From assembly GCF_029227915.1 (NCBI RefSeq), contig NC_079883.1, positions 8,432,001-8,496,000 on the forward strand: a stretch of DNA of 64,000 nt, in the 5' to 3' direction. The stretch's first letter is position 1, and each line of letters begins with the position of its first letter. Source of the DNA: Hydractinia symbiolongicarpus. Its lineage: Eukaryota; Cnidaria; Hydrozoa; Anthoathecata; Hydractiniidae. Below are positions 10,410 through 25,803 of the stretch, piece after piece. Made by a program: the position numbers and the translations under genes. The notes under the pieces were generated by a model. It made no database searches. It was not told the DNA's origin and worked only from the letters and a program-made list of their open reading frames with translations.

Positions 10410-10869
10410 GCGTTGTCATTGCTCAACAAAAACGGCTATTTTTATAGCCACAAATCTTTTAAAACATTACTTTGTGCACGCTTCCAAATTACACAATGTG
10501 TAAAGTCTTGTCACAGTTACATTTATTGCTATACGATACTATGTCATATATGACACAAAAAAAATTTAGAAATACTTTGTAGGGTTAATTTGCCTGGGAG
10601 TGTTTCCGTGAAAAGCTGGGTTAAGTTAAATGTAAGCAATAACATGGATCAATGTACTTGTCTTTTCTGCAAGTACAGCTAATAATACGTATGAAAAGTG
10701 AAGCTAATCCACACACACATGGGGAAGTATTTTAAATGTAGGCTAGTGTTCTTAAGCACATTATTTAGAAGTTTTATTAACTTCGGTTAACTTGTAGTGA
10801 CGCCAAGTAAATGTTTTTTTAAAGATGTGTGGTCTTAAAAAAGACCGTTTGTGTTTGGTAGACGTTGGT

Positions 10870-11274
10870 TTACTTGCTGCTTGTGTATTTTGTGACGGCT
10901 TTTGTTCCTTCACTGACTGCGTGTTTTGCAAGTTCTCCAGGCAAGAGAAGACGTACTGCGGTTTGAATTTCACGAGAAGAGATGGTCGACTTTTTGTTTT
11001 GAAGAGCCAAACGCGAAGCTTCGGAAGCAATGCGCTCAAAGATGTCGTTGACAAATGAGTTCATGATGCTCATAGCTTTGCTTGAAACTCCGACATCTGG
11101 GTGAACTTGTTTCAAAACATTGTAGATGTAAATAGCATAACTTTCCTTTCTCTTTCTCTTGCGTTTCTTTTCACCAGTTCCACCAATCTTTCCTCCTTTT
11201 TTGCCGGCTCTTTTTTCACCTTTCTTGGCTACTTTAGGTGCCTGTTTTCCTCCTTTAGCTGCTGCGTCAGACAT
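10870..11274 (-). CDS. H2B: Histone H2B, unit A2
   Basis: Intact 134-residue protein, same as at 5018. Confidence 0.98.
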   Translation of the reverse strand: MSDAAAKGGKQAPKVAKKGEKRAGKKGGKIGGTGEKKRKRKRKESYAIYIYNVLKQVHPDVGVSSKAMSIMNSFVNDIFERIASEASRLALQNKKSTISSREIQTAVRLLLPGELAKHAVSEGTKAVTKYTSSK

Positions 11275-11558
11275 GGTTAAAAATTTTTGCTACTTAACTT
11301 GTAAATAAGCATTAAACTGCAAGTCAAAACTTTTTGTTTATAAGTAAAAAAATCGGATCGAATTCGATCCGAAAACGCCGATACGCAATTTAATTGGTTA
11401 AAAAAAAAATCTTTTGTTTAATACTTAATTATGATTGGTTAAAAAAACATGATTTCGATCCTATTTTTATGATGAAAAAACGAGTAAAGTTTATTTCGTT
11501 AACACTTACGTTAAATATTCGTACGTTTTTGTATTAACTTACAAATCAAATCGCAGTT

Positions 11559-11939
11559 ATGTCTGGACGTGGAAAAGGTGGAAAAGCTAAGGCTAAAGCC
11601 AAGACAAGATCCTCAAGAGCTGGACTTCAATTTCCAGTCGGTAGAGTGCATAGATTCCTTCGTAGAGGGCACTATGCTAACCGAATTGGATCTGGAGCAC
11701 CAGTTTACTTAGCAGCCGTCTTGGAATATTTATCTGCTGAGATATTGGAGTTGGCTGGTAACGCAGCAAGAGACAACAAAAAAGCTAGGATTATTCCAAG
11801 ACATTTACAATTGGCTGTTCGTAATGATGAAGAATTAAACAAACTTTTGAGCGGTGTAACCATTGCAGCTGGTGGTGTTTTGCCAAACATTCAAGCTGTC
11901 TTACTCCCAAAGAAGAACGACAAAGGACAGAAGAAGTAA
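11559..11939 (+). CDS. H2A: Histone H2A, unit A3
   Basis: Same 126-residue protein as at 5707. Confidence 0.98.
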   Translation: MSGRGKGGKAKAKAKTRSSRAGLQFPVGRVHRFLRRGHYANRIGSGAPVYLAAVLEYLSAEILELAGNAARDNKKARIIPRHLQLAVRNDEELNKLLSGVTIAAGGVLPNIQAVLLPKKNDKGQKK

Positions 11940-12136
11940 ACCGCTACACTCAGAAAACAACGGCTATTTTTATAGCCACACATCTTTAAAAAAACATTGT
12001 TTTTTTCACAAAACTATAACCTTAAAGTCTAATAGATAATCCATGCATACGCCTTGTCCTAAGTAACTCAAAGAAATTAAATAAAAAAATTTGATCACAA
12101 CGTCAAAATAAATTGCACGTATTTGCACCTACTAAT

Positions 12137-12256
12137 GTCTACGGCCATACCACGATGAACACACCCGTTCTCGTCTGATCACGGAAGTTAAGCATCGTCG
12201 GGCCGGGATAGTACTTGGATGGGGGACCGCCTGGGAACTCCCGGTGTCGTAGGCTT
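12137..12256 (+). rRNA. 5S rRNA: 5S ribosomal RNA, unit A3
   Basis: Identical to the copy at 433. Confidence 0.97.
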
Positions 12257-12584
12257 TTCATTTTCATTTGCTGTGATATATTTCTTGTTATAACAATTAA
12301 GGAACGTGGCGGTTGTTGAAAGTGTTTCCTATGACATTTTCCTACGACATTTTCAGGTGATAGTACGAGAAAAAAGAGCTTTCAAATGCATACAAACTCG
12401 ATCTATTGCCGATCATCCAATAACCCTGACGGAATGGCAAATAAAATAAAATTCCGCCGCCTTCCGAGGACTTATATCGCAATCACGTTTCGTAACAGCC
12501 AAGCGAGGTTTTACCTTAGCGTTTAAGTCACCACCGACATTTGGCCGCGCAACTTTTCTAAGCTCATTCATTTTGACTTAAGGA

Positions 12585-12748
12585 GGGGGCGAGCGCGGAC
12601 GCAGGCCCCCACTACCAGAAATTGTACGGTCGAGTTACTGACGTTTGCAGTAATCGCAGAGGTCAGCCCAAGCGTAGTGCAATGCAAGAGCCTCACTCTG
12701 GAAGAAAACCCTCATTGATCAGTCTTTACTTCCCCGTCAGGTAAGTAT
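12585..12748 (-). ncRNA. U1: U1 snRNA, unit A3
   Basis: Identical to the copy at 881. Confidence 0.96.
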
Positions 12749-12938
12749 GAGTTGGAACTGCACCGTAGCATGAGGGTACCCTTCAAAGTTTGTTAATGCT
12801 TGTGGCTTGAGTGTGTTATAAACTGCCGTGTCGCGGGGCATAGGCTGTATTCTCCCCCAGTGTACGCGTTTTGTTCCCGCCGTAGACTATGCAGAGTGCC
12901 GTCGGAAAGAGGACTGCTATTATTCTTTTATTGCTTAT

Positions 12939-13125
12939 GTGGGCCGCCATCGGTAATAGTGCAACACCAAGGCAACCCGTGGTCACGGCGTGAATGAATC
13001 CACCTCCATGACCCAAGGCCAAAAATCAGATTAATATACTGACCATTCAGAGAATGGCCTACCAGATATTAAACTGATAAGAACAGATACTACACTTGAT
13101 ATTAGCCATTAGGCCGAGAAGCGAT
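12939..13125 (-). ncRNA. U2: U2 snRNA, unit A3, with a point mutation
   Basis: Differs from every other U2 here at 13101, where the plus strand has A for C, so U2 nucleotide 25 changes from G to U. The site is in the GATC stretch (25-28) that pairs with U6 in helix I of the catalytic spliceosome, one of the most conserved parts of U2. The rest, including GTAGTA and the Sm site, is intact. Possibly a non-functional copy, or a consensus error. Confidence 0.93.
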
Positions 13126-13447
13126 AAAGAACAAGCGTTGCCATGATAGGCATCGTCCACACACCGTAACTGCTTGTGGAGCATGTCACGTTACTGTAAA
13201 GCTTACAACTGTCACCGCGTACGGATGGACGGCGACATAGTAAAAATCACGGCTGTTGATTTAGCCGTAGGATGGAGAGCGACTGTAGCGAGTGGATGGT
13301 AACTTACATGAATGCTAACAAAGGCGACGATACTAAGTGCGTGATATTACTTTCCAATATGTCTGCGTACATTCCGTTTATCAACGCATTACGCCAGAAC
13401 GTGCGCGCGCGTTACACAGTAGACCATGCAGCCGAAATGCGACAGTG

Positions 13448-13520
13448 CGACCCTGCCAGGAGTCGAACCTGGAATCCCCTGATTCGTAGTCAGATGCCTT
13501 ATCCATTGGGCCACAGGGCC
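13448..13520 (-). tRNA. trnR-ACG: tRNA-Arg(ACG), unit A3
   Basis: Block A form. Confidence 0.96.
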
Positions 13521-14099
13521 ATGCTTATGACTTCGCCCCATCGTCATTTTGGCTTGCGCATTCGTTTTACTTACGACAGAATTCTTCGTGTTTGTAGCCA
13601 TGAAAGAAAGGGACTTCTGTGAGTGAATTTTTTTACTGTGGTCTAATAAAAAAGTCGAAACGCAGTGCCCAATATATGAATTGCTCCTAATAGCCGGAAA
13701 CAGGCCGTGTCGATGATGTAGGCCGACATACGCAACGCAAACCAAAGAACGCTTTATGAAAATCCTAACACGAGCGCGGAAGAAGCCCAAATTAACAGAC
13801 TAGATGTAATGCTGAAGACCTCAAACTCCAGCAGCTTCTCTTGCAGACTATTGCGTCGTACTACAAATAAAAATTAACATGCTTTCGCATAGTCGCGGCA
13901 CCCAAAACGGACATTATACGATGTACAGAAACACACATTTCTGTTTTCGCGCCAAATCAATTCCCGGGAGTGGTACTTTTACGTCCGCATACTTCGCACC
14001 GTCTTAAATTATATCTCATTTACACGGTAATGTTTAGTATACTTCTACTGTGATAACAAGCATCGTTTATCGTTGGATTGTTGTAAGAAAACATTAAAA

Positions 14100-14651
14100 A
14101 TGAGTGAAGCAGCTTCTCCAAAGAAAATCGCACCCAAGAAGAAACCTGCTGCAAAGAAGACAGCTGATCACCCTAAATATGTGGACATGATCAAGGCTGC
14201 TATCGCTACCCTAAAGGAACGCGGTGGTTCATCTCGCCAAGCTATTACAAAATATATTCATGCAAATTACAAAGTTGCTGAAAACTCAGATCATCATCTG
14301 AAAATGGCTCTTAAACGAGGAGTAACATCAGGCGATTTGATTCAAACTAAAGGCACTGGTGCTTCTGGATCATTCAAGCTAGGTCAGGTAAAAAAAGAAA
14401 AACCTAAGAAAAAGGCCGCAGCAAAAAAGCCAACGGCAAAGAAGCCTACTGCAAAGAAAAGTACACCAAAAAAGAAGCCAGCAAAGAAGAGCACGCCAAA
14501 GAAAGCAGCAAAGAAGCCTGCCACAAAGAAAGCCTCGGCTAAGAAACCAGCAGCTAAGAAACCCACAAAGAAGCCTGTTGCTAAAAAACCTGCAGCAAAG
14601 AAGGTCAAAAAGACTCCCAAAAAGGCAGCAAAGAAGACCGCAAAAAAATAA
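14100..14651 (+). CDS. H1: Histone H1, unit A3
   Basis: Same protein as at 2396. Confidence 0.97.
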   Translation: MSEAASPKKIAPKKKPAAKKTADHPKYVDMIKAAIATLKERGGSSRQAITKYIHANYKVAENSDHHLKMALKRGVTSGDLIQTKGTGASGSFKLGQVKKEKPKKKAAAKKPTAKKPTAKKSTPKKKPAKKSTPKKAAKKPATKKASAKKPAAKKPTKKPVAKKPAAKKVKKTPKKAAKKTAKK

Positions 14652-15012
14652 TTTGTGTGTATCTGGCTATTACATTAACAAACGGCTATTTTTATAGCCA
14701 CACATTTACAAAAAAACATTATCTTGGTACAAAGTTAAACTTGTTTAAGTCACTTAAACAGTTAAAAAAGAGTAAATTTAAGATTAGATTCCCTAAGTTT
14801 AAGTATTTTCGTTTTTAAATTTCTTATTTTCTTGCTTTTACTTTTCTTGCCCTTCATATTTTTAACATTGTCAAACTTTATGTAGCATAAAATTTTTATG
14901 TAGCATAAAATTTAAACAGAAAGCAGGACAAAGTTTGATATAAAAAGCTAGCCGTAATATTTTTTATGGATGTGTGGCTATAAAAATAGCCGTTTTTTGT
15001 TTGGTAAGATGC

Positions 15013-15426
<414 letters not shown>

Positions 15427-15904
15427 TTAAGAAGTCGATGTAGTACGGATACACAAGACGGTCTAAAATGCACTATCGCGCCAAAGTTTTATTTCTCATA
15501 TTGATTGACAGCTAAGGTTCAAAACAAACCATTTGATTGGTGCTAAGAAAGTAATTTCTGATTGGCTGCATAATGACATTACGCTCATTACTTTAACATT
15601 TTTATAAAATCTGTGTTTTTTGGCTACGGGAAAACGGCTGTATCTTCTGATACACAAAAGCTTTTGACTTTTTTTTTTTTTAGTAAGTAGCAGAAGGTTT
15701 GGCGAATTCCAACGATGCCAAATTTATTGCCTTACTGAAACATTAAGACCACGAATTTTTAAAAAAACTACAGTTTTACTTAAAAAAATGTACAAAATGT
15801 TCGGAACATTTTGTAATGACGCAACTCTATTGGTTAATTAGGGTGTTTCCACGAGCAGTAGGTAATTTTATGGCCTCTTTTTAAAGCTGTCTGAATTCTG
15901 TTAA

Positions 15905-16261
<357 letters not shown>

Positions 16262-16721
16262 GCGTTGTCATTGCTCAACAAAAACGGCTATTTTTATAGC
16301 CACAAATCTTTTAAAACATTACTTTGTGCACGCTTCCAAATTACACAATGTGTAAAGTCTTGTCACAGTTACATTTATTGCTATACGATACTATGTCATA
16401 TATGACACAAAAAAAATTTAGAAATACTTTGTAGGGTTAATTTGCCTGGGAGTGTTTCCGTGAAAAGCTGGGTTAAGTTAAATGTAAGCAATAACATGGA
16501 TCAATGTACTTGTCTTTTCTGCAAGTACAGCTAATAATACGTATGAAAAGTGAAGCTAATCCACACACACATGGGGAAGTATTTTAAATGTAGGCTAGTG
16601 TTCTTAAGCACATTATTTAGAAGTTTTATTAACTTCGGTTAACTTGTAGTGACGCCAAGTAAATGTTTTTTTAAAGATGTGTGGTCTTAAAAAAGACCGT
16701 TTGTGTTTGGTAGACGTTGGT

Positions 16722-17126
16722 TTACTTGCTGCTTGTGTATTTTGTGACGGCTTTTGTTCCTTCACTGACTGCGTGTTTTGCAAGTTCTCCAGGCAAGAGA
16801 AGACGTACTGCGGTTTGAATTTCACGAGAAGAGATGGTCGACTTTTTGTTTTGAAGAGCCAAACGCGAAGCTTCGGAAGCAATGCGCTCAAAGATGTCGT
16901 TGACAAATGAGTTCATGATGCTCATAGCTTTGCTTGAAACTCCGACATCTGGGTGAACTTGTTTCAAAACATTGTAGATGTAAATAGCATAACTTTCCTT
17001 TCTCTTTCTCTTGCGTTTCTTTTCACCAGTTCCACCAATCTTTCCTCCTTTTTTGCCGGCTCTTTTTTCACCTTTCTTGGCTACTTTAGGTGCCTGTTTT
17101 CCTCCTTTAGCTGCTGCGTCAGACAT
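16722..17126 (-). CDS. H2B: Histone H2B, unit A3
   Basis: Intact; same as at 5018. Confidence 0.98.
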   Translation of the reverse strand: MSDAAAKGGKQAPKVAKKGEKRAGKKGGKIGGTGEKKRKRKRKESYAIYIYNVLKQVHPDVGVSSKAMSIMNSFVNDIFERIASEASRLALQNKKSTISSREIQTAVRLLLPGELAKHAVSEGTKAVTKYTSSK

Positions 17127-17410
17127 GGTTAAAAATTTTTGCTACTTAACTTGTAAATAAGCATTAAACTGCAAGTCAAAACTTTTTGTTTATAAGTAAA
17201 AAAATCGGATCGAATTCGATCCGAAAACGCCGATACGCAATTTAATTGGTTAAAAAAAAAATCTTTTGTTTAATACTTAATTATGATTGGTTAAAAAAAC
17301 ATGATTTCGATCCTATTTTTATGATGAAAAAACGAGTAAAGTTTATTTCGTTAACACTTACGTTAAATATTCGTACGTTTTTGTATTAACTTACAAATCA
17401 AATCGCAGTT

Positions 17411-17791
17411 ATGTCTGGACGTGGAAAAGGTGGAAAAGCTAAGGCTAAAGCCAAGACAAGATCCTCAAGAGCTGGACTTCAATTTCCAGTCGGTAGAGTG
17501 CATAGATTCCTTCGTAGAGGGCACTATGCTAACCGAATTGGATCTGGAGCACCAGTTTACTTAGCAGCCGTCTTGGAATATTTATCTGCTGAGATATTGG
17601 AGTTGGCTGGTAACGCAGCAAGAGACAACAAAAAAGCTAGGATTATTCCAAGACATTTACAATTGGCTGTTCGTAATGATGAAGAATTAAACAAACTTTT
17701 GAGCGGTGTAACCATTGCAGCTGGTGGTGTTTTGCCAAACATTCAAGCTGTCTTACTCCCAAAGAAGAACGACAAAGGACAGAAGAAGTAA
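17411..17791 (+). CDS. H2A: Histone H2A, unit A4
   Basis: Same protein as at 5707. Confidence 0.98.
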   Translation: MSGRGKGGKAKAKAKTRSSRAGLQFPVGRVHRFLRRGHYANRIGSGAPVYLAAVLEYLSAEILELAGNAARDNKKARIIPRHLQLAVRNDEELNKLLSGVTIAAGGVLPNIQAVLLPKKNDKGQKK

Positions 17792-17988
17792 ACCGCTACA
17801 CTCAGAAAACAACGGCTATTTTTATAGCCACACATCTTTAAAAAAACATTGTTTTTTTCACAAAACTATAACCTTAAAGTCTAATAGATAATCCATGCAT
17901 ACGCCTTGTCCTAAGTAACTCAAAGAAATTAAATAAAAAAATTTGATCACAACGTCAAAATAAATTGCACGTATTTGCACCTACTAAT

Positions 17989-18108
17989 GTCTACGGCCAT
18001 ACCACGATGAACACACCCGTTCTCGTCTGATCACGGAAGTTAAGCATCGTCGGGCCGGGATAGTACTTGGATGGGGGACCGCCTGGGAACTCCCGGTGTC
18101 GTAGGCTT
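17989..18108 (+). rRNA. 5S rRNA: 5S ribosomal RNA, unit A4
   Basis: Identical to the copy at 433. Confidence 0.97.
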
Positions 18109-18436
18109 TTCATTTTCATTTGCTGTGATATATTTCTTGTTATAACAATTAAGGAACGTGGCGGTTGTTGAAAGTGTTTCCTATGACATTTTCCTACGAC
18201 ATTTTCAGGTGATAGTACGAGAAAAAAGAGCTTTCAAATGCATACAAACTCGATCTATTGCCGATCATCCAATAACCCTGACGGAATGGCAAATAAAATA
18301 AAATTCCGCCGCCTTCCGAGGACTTATATCGCAATCACGTTTCGTAACAGCCAAGCGAGGTTTTACCTTAGCGTTTAAGTCACCACCGACATTTGGCCGC
18401 GCAACTTTTCTAAGCTCATTCATTTTGACTTAAGGA

Positions 18437-18600
18437 GGGGGCGAGCGCGGACGCAGGCCCCCACTACCAGAAATTGTACGGTCGAGTTACTGACGTTTGC
18501 AGTAATCGCAGAGGTCAGCCCAAGCGTAGTGCAATGCAAGAGCCTCACTCTGGAAGAAAACCCTCATTGATCAGTCTTTACTTCCCCGTCAGGTAAGTAT
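18437..18600 (-). ncRNA. U1: U1 snRNA, unit A4
   Basis: Identical to the copy at 881. Confidence 0.96.
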
Positions 18601-18790
18601 GAGTTGGAACTGCACCGTAGCATGAGGGTACCCTTCAAAGTTTGTTAATGCTTGTGGCTTGAGTGTGTTATAAACTGCCGTGTCGCGGGGCATAGGCTGT
18701 ATTCTCCCCCAGTGTACGCGTTTTGTTCCCGCCGTAGACTATGCAGAGTGCCGTCGGAAAGAGGACTGCTATTATTCTTTTATTGCTTAT

Positions 18791-18977
18791 GTGGGCCGCC
18801 ATCGGTAATAGTGCAACACCAAGGCAACCCGTGGTCACGGCGTGAATGAATCCACCTCCATGACCCAAGGCCAAAAATCAGATTAATATACTGACCATTC
18901 AGAGAATGGCCTACCAGATATTAAACTGATAAGAACAGATACTACACTTGATCTTAGCCATTAGGCCGAGAAGCGAT
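18791..18977 (-). ncRNA. U2: U2 snRNA, unit A4
   Basis: Identical to the copy at 1235, with the normal G at nucleotide 25. Confidence 0.96.
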
Positions 18978-19299
18978 AAAGAACAAGCGTTGCCATGATA
19001 GGCATCGTCCACACACCGTAACTGCTTGTGGAGCATGTCACGTTACTGTAAAGCTTACAACTGTCACCGCGTACGGATGGACGGCGACATAGTAAAAATC
19101 ACGGCTGTTGATTTAGCCGTAGGATGGAGAGCGACTGTAGCGAGTGGATGGTAACTTACATGAATGCTAACAAAGGCGACGATACTAAGTGCGTGATATT
19201 ACTTTCCAATATGTCTGCGTACATTCCGTTTATCAACGCATTACGCCAGAACGTGCGCGCGCGTTACACAGTAGACCATGCAGCCGAAATGCGACAGTG

Positions 19300-19372
19300 C
19301 GACCCTGCCAGGAGTCGAACCTGGAATCCCCTGATTCGTAGTCAGATGCCTTATCCATTGGGCCACAGGGCC
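19300..19372 (-). tRNA. trnR-ACG: tRNA-Arg(ACG), unit A4
   Basis: Block A form. Confidence 0.96.
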
Positions 19373-19951
19373 ATGCTTATGACTTCGCCCCATCGTCATT
19401 TTGGCTTGCGCATTCGTTTTACTTACGACAGAATTCTTCGTGTTTGTAGCCATGAAAGAAAGGGACTTCTGTGAGTGAATTTTTTTACTGTGGTCTAATA
19501 AAAAAGTCGAAACGCAGTGCCCAATATATGAATTGCTCCTAATAGCCGGAAACAGGCCGTGTCGATGATGTAGGCCGACATACGCAACGCAAACCAAAGA
19601 ACGCTTTATGAAAATCCTAACACGAGCGCGGAAGAAGCCCAAATTAACAGACTAGATGTAATGCTGAAGACCTCAAACTCCAGCAGCTTCTCTTGCAGAC
19701 TATTGCGTCGTACTACAAATAAAAATTAACATGCTTTCGCATAGTCGCGGCACCCAAAACGGACATTATACGATGTACAGAAACACACATTTCTGTTTTC
19801 GCGCCAAATCAATTCCCGGGAGTGGTACTTTTACGTCCGCATACTTCGCACCGTCTTAAATTATATCTCATTTACACGGTAATGTTTAGTATACTTCTAC
19901 TGTGATAACAAGCATCGTTTATCGTTGGATTGTTGTAAGAAAACATTAAAA

Positions 19952-20503
19952 ATGAGTGAAGCAGCTTCTCCAAAGAAAATCGCACCCAAGAAGAAACCTG
20001 CTGCAAAGAAGACAGCTGATCACCCTAAATATGTGGACATGATCAAGGCTGCTATCGCTACCCTAAAGGAACGCGGTGGTTCATCTCGCCAAGCTATTAC
20101 AAAATATATTCATGCAAATTACAAAGTTGCTGAAAACTCAGATCATCATCTGAAAATGGCTCTTAAACGAGGAGTAACATCAGGCGATTTGATTCAAACT
20201 AAAGGCACTGGTGCTTCTGGATCATTCAAGCTAGGTCAGGTAAAAAAAGAAAAACCTAAGAAAAAGGCCGCAGCAAAAAAGCCAACGGCAAAGAAGCCTA
20301 CTGCAAAGAAAAGTACACCAAAAAAGAAGCCAGCAAAGAAGAGCACGCCAAAGAAAGCAGCAAAGAAGCCTGCCACAAAGAAAGCCTCGGCTAAGAAACC
20401 AGCAGCTAAGAAACCCACAAAGAAGCCTGTTGCTAAAAAACCTGCAGCAAAGAAGGTCAAAAAGACTCCCAAAAAGGCAGCAAAGAAGACCGCAAAAAAA
20501 TAA
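19952..20503 (+). CDS. H1: Histone H1, unit A4
   Basis: Same protein as at 2396. Confidence 0.97.
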   Translation: MSEAASPKKIAPKKKPAAKKTADHPKYVDMIKAAIATLKERGGSSRQAITKYIHANYKVAENSDHHLKMALKRGVTSGDLIQTKGTGASGSFKLGQVKKEKPKKKAAAKKPTAKKPTAKKSTPKKKPAKKSTPKKAAKKPATKKASAKKPAAKKPTKKPVAKKPAAKKVKKTPKKAAKKTAKK

Positions 20504-20864
20504 TTTGTGTGTATCTGGCTATTACATTAACAAACGGCTATTTTTATAGCCACACATTTACAAAAAAACATTATCTTGGTACAAAGTTAAACTTGTTTAA
20601 GTCACTTAAACAGTTAAAAAAGAGTAAATTTAAGATTAGATTCCCTAAGTTTAAGTATTTTCGTTTTTAAATTTCTTATTTTCTTGCTTTTACTTTTCTT
20701 GCCCTTCATATTTTTAACATTGTCAAACTTTATGTAGCATAAAATTTTTATGTAGCATAAAATTTAAACAGAAAGCAGGACAAAGTTTGATATAAAAAGC
20801 TAGCCGTAATATTTTTTATGGATGTGTGGCTATAAAAATAGCCGTTTTTTGTTTGGTAAGATGC

Positions 20865-21278
<414 letters not shown>

Positions 21279-21756
21279 TTAAGAAGTCGATGTAGTACGG
21301 ATACACAAGACGGTCTAAAATGCACTATCGCGCCAAAGTTTTATTTCTCATATTGATTGACAGCTAAGGTTCAAAACAAACCATTTGATTGGTGCTAAGA
21401 AAGTAATTTCTGATTGGCTGCATAATGACATTACGCTCATTACTTTAACATTTTTATAAAATCTGTGTTTTTTGGCTACGGGAAAACGGCTGTATCTTCT
21501 GATACACAAAAGCTTTTGACTTTTTTTTTTTTTAGTAAGTAGCAGAAGGTTTGGCGAATTCCAACGATGCCAAATTTATTGCCTTACTGAAACATTAAGA
21601 CCACGAATTTTTAAAAAAACTACAGTTTTACTTAAAAAAATGTACAAAATGTTCGGAACATTTTGTAATGACGCAACTCTATTGGTTAATTAGGGTGTTT
21701 CCACGAGCAGTAGGTAATTTTATGGCCTCTTTTTAAAGCTGTCTGAATTCTGTTAA

Positions 21757-22113
<357 letters not shown>

Positions 22114-22573
22114 GCGTTGTCATTGCTCAACAAAAACGGCTATTTTTATAGCCACAAATCTTTTAAAACATTACTTTGTGCACGCTTCCAAATTACACAA
22201 TGTGTAAAGTCTTGTCACAGTTACATTTATTGCTATACGATACTATGTCATATATGACACAAAAAAAATTTAGAAATACTTTGTAGGGTTAATTTGCCTG
22301 GGAGTGTTTCCGTGAAAAGCTGGGTTAAGTTAAATGTAAGCAATAACATGGATCAATGTACTTGTCTTTTCTGCAAGTACAGCTAATAATACGTATGAAA
22401 AGTGAAGCTAATCCACACACACATGGGGAAGTATTTTAAATGTAGGCTAGTGTTCTTAAGCACATTATTTAGAAGTTTTATTAACTTCGGTTAACTTGTA
22501 GTGACGCCAAGTAAATGTTTTTTTAAAGATGTGTGGTCTTAAAAAAGACCGTTTGTGTTTGGTAGACGTTGGT

Positions 22574-22978
22574 TTACTTGCTGCTTGTGTATTTTGTGAC
22601 GGCTTTTGTTCCTTCACTGACTGCGTGTTTTGCAAGTTCTCCAGGCAAGAGAAGACGTACTGCGGTTTGAATTTCACGAGAAGAGATGGTCGACTTTTTG
22701 TTTTGAAGAGCCAAACGCGAAGCTTCGGAAGCAATGCGCTCAAAGATGTCGTTGACAAATGAGTTCATGATGCTCATAGCTTTGCTTGAAACTCCGACAT
22801 CTGGGTGAACTTGTTTCAAAACATTGTAGATGTAAATAGCATAACTTTCCTTTCTCTTTCTCTTGCGTTTCTTTTCACCAGTTCCACCAATCTTTCCTCC
22901 TTTTTTGCCGGCTCTTTTTTCACCTTTCTTGGCTACTTTAGGTGCCTGTTTTCCTCCTTTAGCTGCTGCGTCAGACAT
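22574..22978 (-). CDS. H2B: Histone H2B, unit A4
   Basis: Intact; same as at 5018. Confidence 0.98.
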   Translation of the reverse strand: MSDAAAKGGKQAPKVAKKGEKRAGKKGGKIGGTGEKKRKRKRKESYAIYIYNVLKQVHPDVGVSSKAMSIMNSFVNDIFERIASEASRLALQNKKSTISSREIQTAVRLLLPGELAKHAVSEGTKAVTKYTSSK

Positions 22979-23262
22979 GGTTAAAAATTTTTGCTACTTA
23001 ACTTGTAAATAAGCATTAAACTGCAAGTCAAAACTTTTTGTTTATAAGTAAAAAAATCGGATCGAATTCGATCCGAAAACGCCGATACGCAATTTAATTG
23101 GTTAAAAAAAAAATCTTTTGTTTAATACTTAATTATGATTGGTTAAAAAAACATGATTTCGATCCTATTTTTATGATGAAAAAACGAGTAAAGTTTATTT
23201 CGTTAACACTTACGTTAAATATTCGTACGTTTTTGTATTAACTTACAAATCAAATCGCAGTT

Positions 23263-23643
23263 ATGTCTGGACGTGGAAAAGGTGGAAAAGCTAAGGCTAA
23301 AGCCAAGACAAGATCCTCAAGAGCTGGACTTCAATTTCCAGTCGGTAGAGTGCATAGATTCCTTCGTAGAGGGCACTATGCTAACCGAATTGGATCTGGA
23401 GCACCAGTTTACTTAGCAGCCGTCTTGGAATATTTATCTGCTGAGATATTGGAGTTGGCTGGTAACGCAGCAAGAGACAACAAAAAAGCTAGGATTATTC
23501 CAAGACATTTACAATTGGCTGTTCGTAATGATGAAGAATTAAACAAACTTTTGAGCGGTGTAACCATTGCAGCTGGTGGTGTTTTGCCAAACATTCAAGC
23601 TGTCTTACTCCCAAAGAAGAACGACAAAGGACAGAAGAAGTAA
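23263..23643 (+). CDS. H2A: Histone H2A, unit A5
   Basis: Same protein as at 5707. Confidence 0.98.
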   Translation: MSGRGKGGKAKAKAKTRSSRAGLQFPVGRVHRFLRRGHYANRIGSGAPVYLAAVLEYLSAEILELAGNAARDNKKARIIPRHLQLAVRNDEELNKLLSGVTIAAGGVLPNIQAVLLPKKNDKGQKK

Positions 23644-23840
23644 ACCGCTACACTCAGAAAACAACGGCTATTTTTATAGCCACACATCTTTAAAAAAACA
23701 TTGTTTTTTTCACAAAACTATAACCTTAAAGTCTAATAGATAATCCATGCATACGCCTTGTCCTAAGTAACTCAAAGAAATTAAATAAAAAAATTTGATC
23801 ACAACGTCAAAATAAATTGCACGTATTTGCACCTACTAAT

Positions 23841-23960
23841 GTCTACGGCCATACCACGATGAACACACCCGTTCTCGTCTGATCACGGAAGTTAAGCATC
23901 GTCGGGCCGGGATAGTACTTGGATGGGGGACCGCCTGGGAACTCCCGGTGTCGTAGGCTT
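23841..23960 (+). rRNA. 5S rRNA: 5S ribosomal RNA, unit A5
   Basis: Identical to the copy at 433; last block A copy. Confidence 0.97.
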
Positions 23961-24288
23961 TTCATTTTCATTTGCTGTGATATATTTCTTGTTATAACAA
24001 TTAAGGAACGTGGCGGTTGTTGAAAGTGTTTCCTATGACATTTTCCTACGACATTTTCAGGTGATAGTACGAGAAAAAAGAGCTTTCAAATGCATACAAA
24101 CTCGATCTATTGCCGATCATCCAATAACCCTGACGGAATGGCAAATAAAATAAAATTCCGCCGCCTTCCGAGGACTTATATCGCAATCACGTTTCGTAAC
24201 AGCCAAGCGAGGTTTTACCTTAGCGTTTAAGTCACCACCGACATTTGGCCGCGCAACTTTTCTAAGCTCATTCATTTTGACTTAAGGA

Positions 24289-24452
24289 GGGGGCGAGCGC
24301 GGACGCAGGCCCCCACTACCAGAAATTGTACGGTCGAGTTACTGACGTTTGCAGTAATCGCAGAGGTCAGCCCAAGCGTAGTGCAATGCAAGAGCCTCAC
24401 TCTGGAAGAAAACCCTCATTGATCAGTCTTTACTTCCCCGTCAGGTAAGTAT
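24289..24452 (-). ncRNA. U1: U1 snRNA, unit A5
   Basis: Identical to the copy at 881. Confidence 0.96.
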
Positions 24453-24642
24453 GAGTTGGAACTGCACCGTAGCATGAGGGTACCCTTCAAAGTTTGTTAA
24501 TGCTTGTGGCTTGAGTGTGTTATAAACTGCCGTGTCGCGGGGCATAGGCTGTATTCTCCCCCAGTGTACGCGTTTTGTTCCCGCCGTAGACTATGCAGAG
24601 TGCCGTCGGAAAGAGGACTGCTATTATTCTTTTATTGCTTAT

Positions 24643-24829
24643 GTGGGCCGCCATCGGTAATAGTGCAACACCAAGGCAACCCGTGGTCACGGCGTGAATG
24701 AATCCACCTCCATGACCCAAGGCCAAAAATCAGATTAATATACTGACCATTCAGAGAATGGCCTACCAGATATTAAACTGATAAGAACAGATACTACACT
24801 TGATCTTAGCCATTAGGCCGAGAAGCGAT
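24643..24829 (-). ncRNA. U2: U2 snRNA, unit A5
   Basis: Identical to the copy at 1235. Confidence 0.96.
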
Positions 24830-25151
24830 AAAGAACAAGCGTTGCCATGATAGGCATCGTCCACACACCGTAACTGCTTGTGGAGCATGTCACGTTACTG
24901 TAAAGCTTACAACTGTCACCGCGTACGGATGGACGGCGACATAGTAAAAATCACGGCTGTTGATTTAGCCGTAGGATGGAGAGCGACTGTAGCGAGTGGA
25001 TGGTAACTTACATGAATGCTAACAAAGGCGACGATACTAAGTGCGTGATATTACTTTCCAATATGTCTGCGTACATTCCGTTTATCAACGCATTACGCCA
25101 GAACGTGCGCGCGCGTTACACAGTAGACCATGCAGCCGAAATGCGACAGTG

Positions 25152-25224
25152 CGACCCTGCCAGGAGTCGAACCTGGAATCCCCTGATTCGTAGTCAGATG
25201 CCTTATCCATTGGGCCACAGGGCC
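25152..25224 (-). tRNA. trnR-ACG: tRNA-Arg(ACG), unit A5
   Basis: Block A form; the last copy in the window with a paired first acceptor base. Confidence 0.96.
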
Positions 25225-25803
25225 ATGCTTATGACTTCGCCCCATCGTCATTTTGGCTTGCGCATTCGTTTTACTTACGACAGAATTCTTCGTGTTTGTA
25301 GCCATGAAAGAAAGGGACTTCTGTGAGTGAATTTTTTTACTGTGGTCTAATAAAAAAGTCGAAACGCAGTGCCCAATATATGAATTGCTCCTAATAGCCG
25401 GAAACAGGCCGTGTCGATGATGTAGGCCGACATACGCAACGCAAACCAAAGAACGCTTTATGAAAATCCTAACACGAGCGCGGAAGAAGCCCAAATTAAC
25501 AGACTAGATGTAATGCTGAAGACCTCAAACTCCAGCAGCTTCTCTTGCAGACTATTGCGTCGTACTACAAATAAAAATTAACATGCTTTCGCATAGTCGC
25601 GGCACCCAAAACGGACATTATACGATGTACAGAAACACACATTTCTGTTTTCGCGCCAAATCAATTCCCGGGAGTGGTACTTTTACGTCCGCATACTTCG
25701 CACCGTCTTAAATTATATCTCATTTACACGGTAATGTTTAGTATACTTCTACTGTGATAACAAGCATCGTTTATCGTTGGATTGTTGTAAGAAAACATTA
25801 AAA

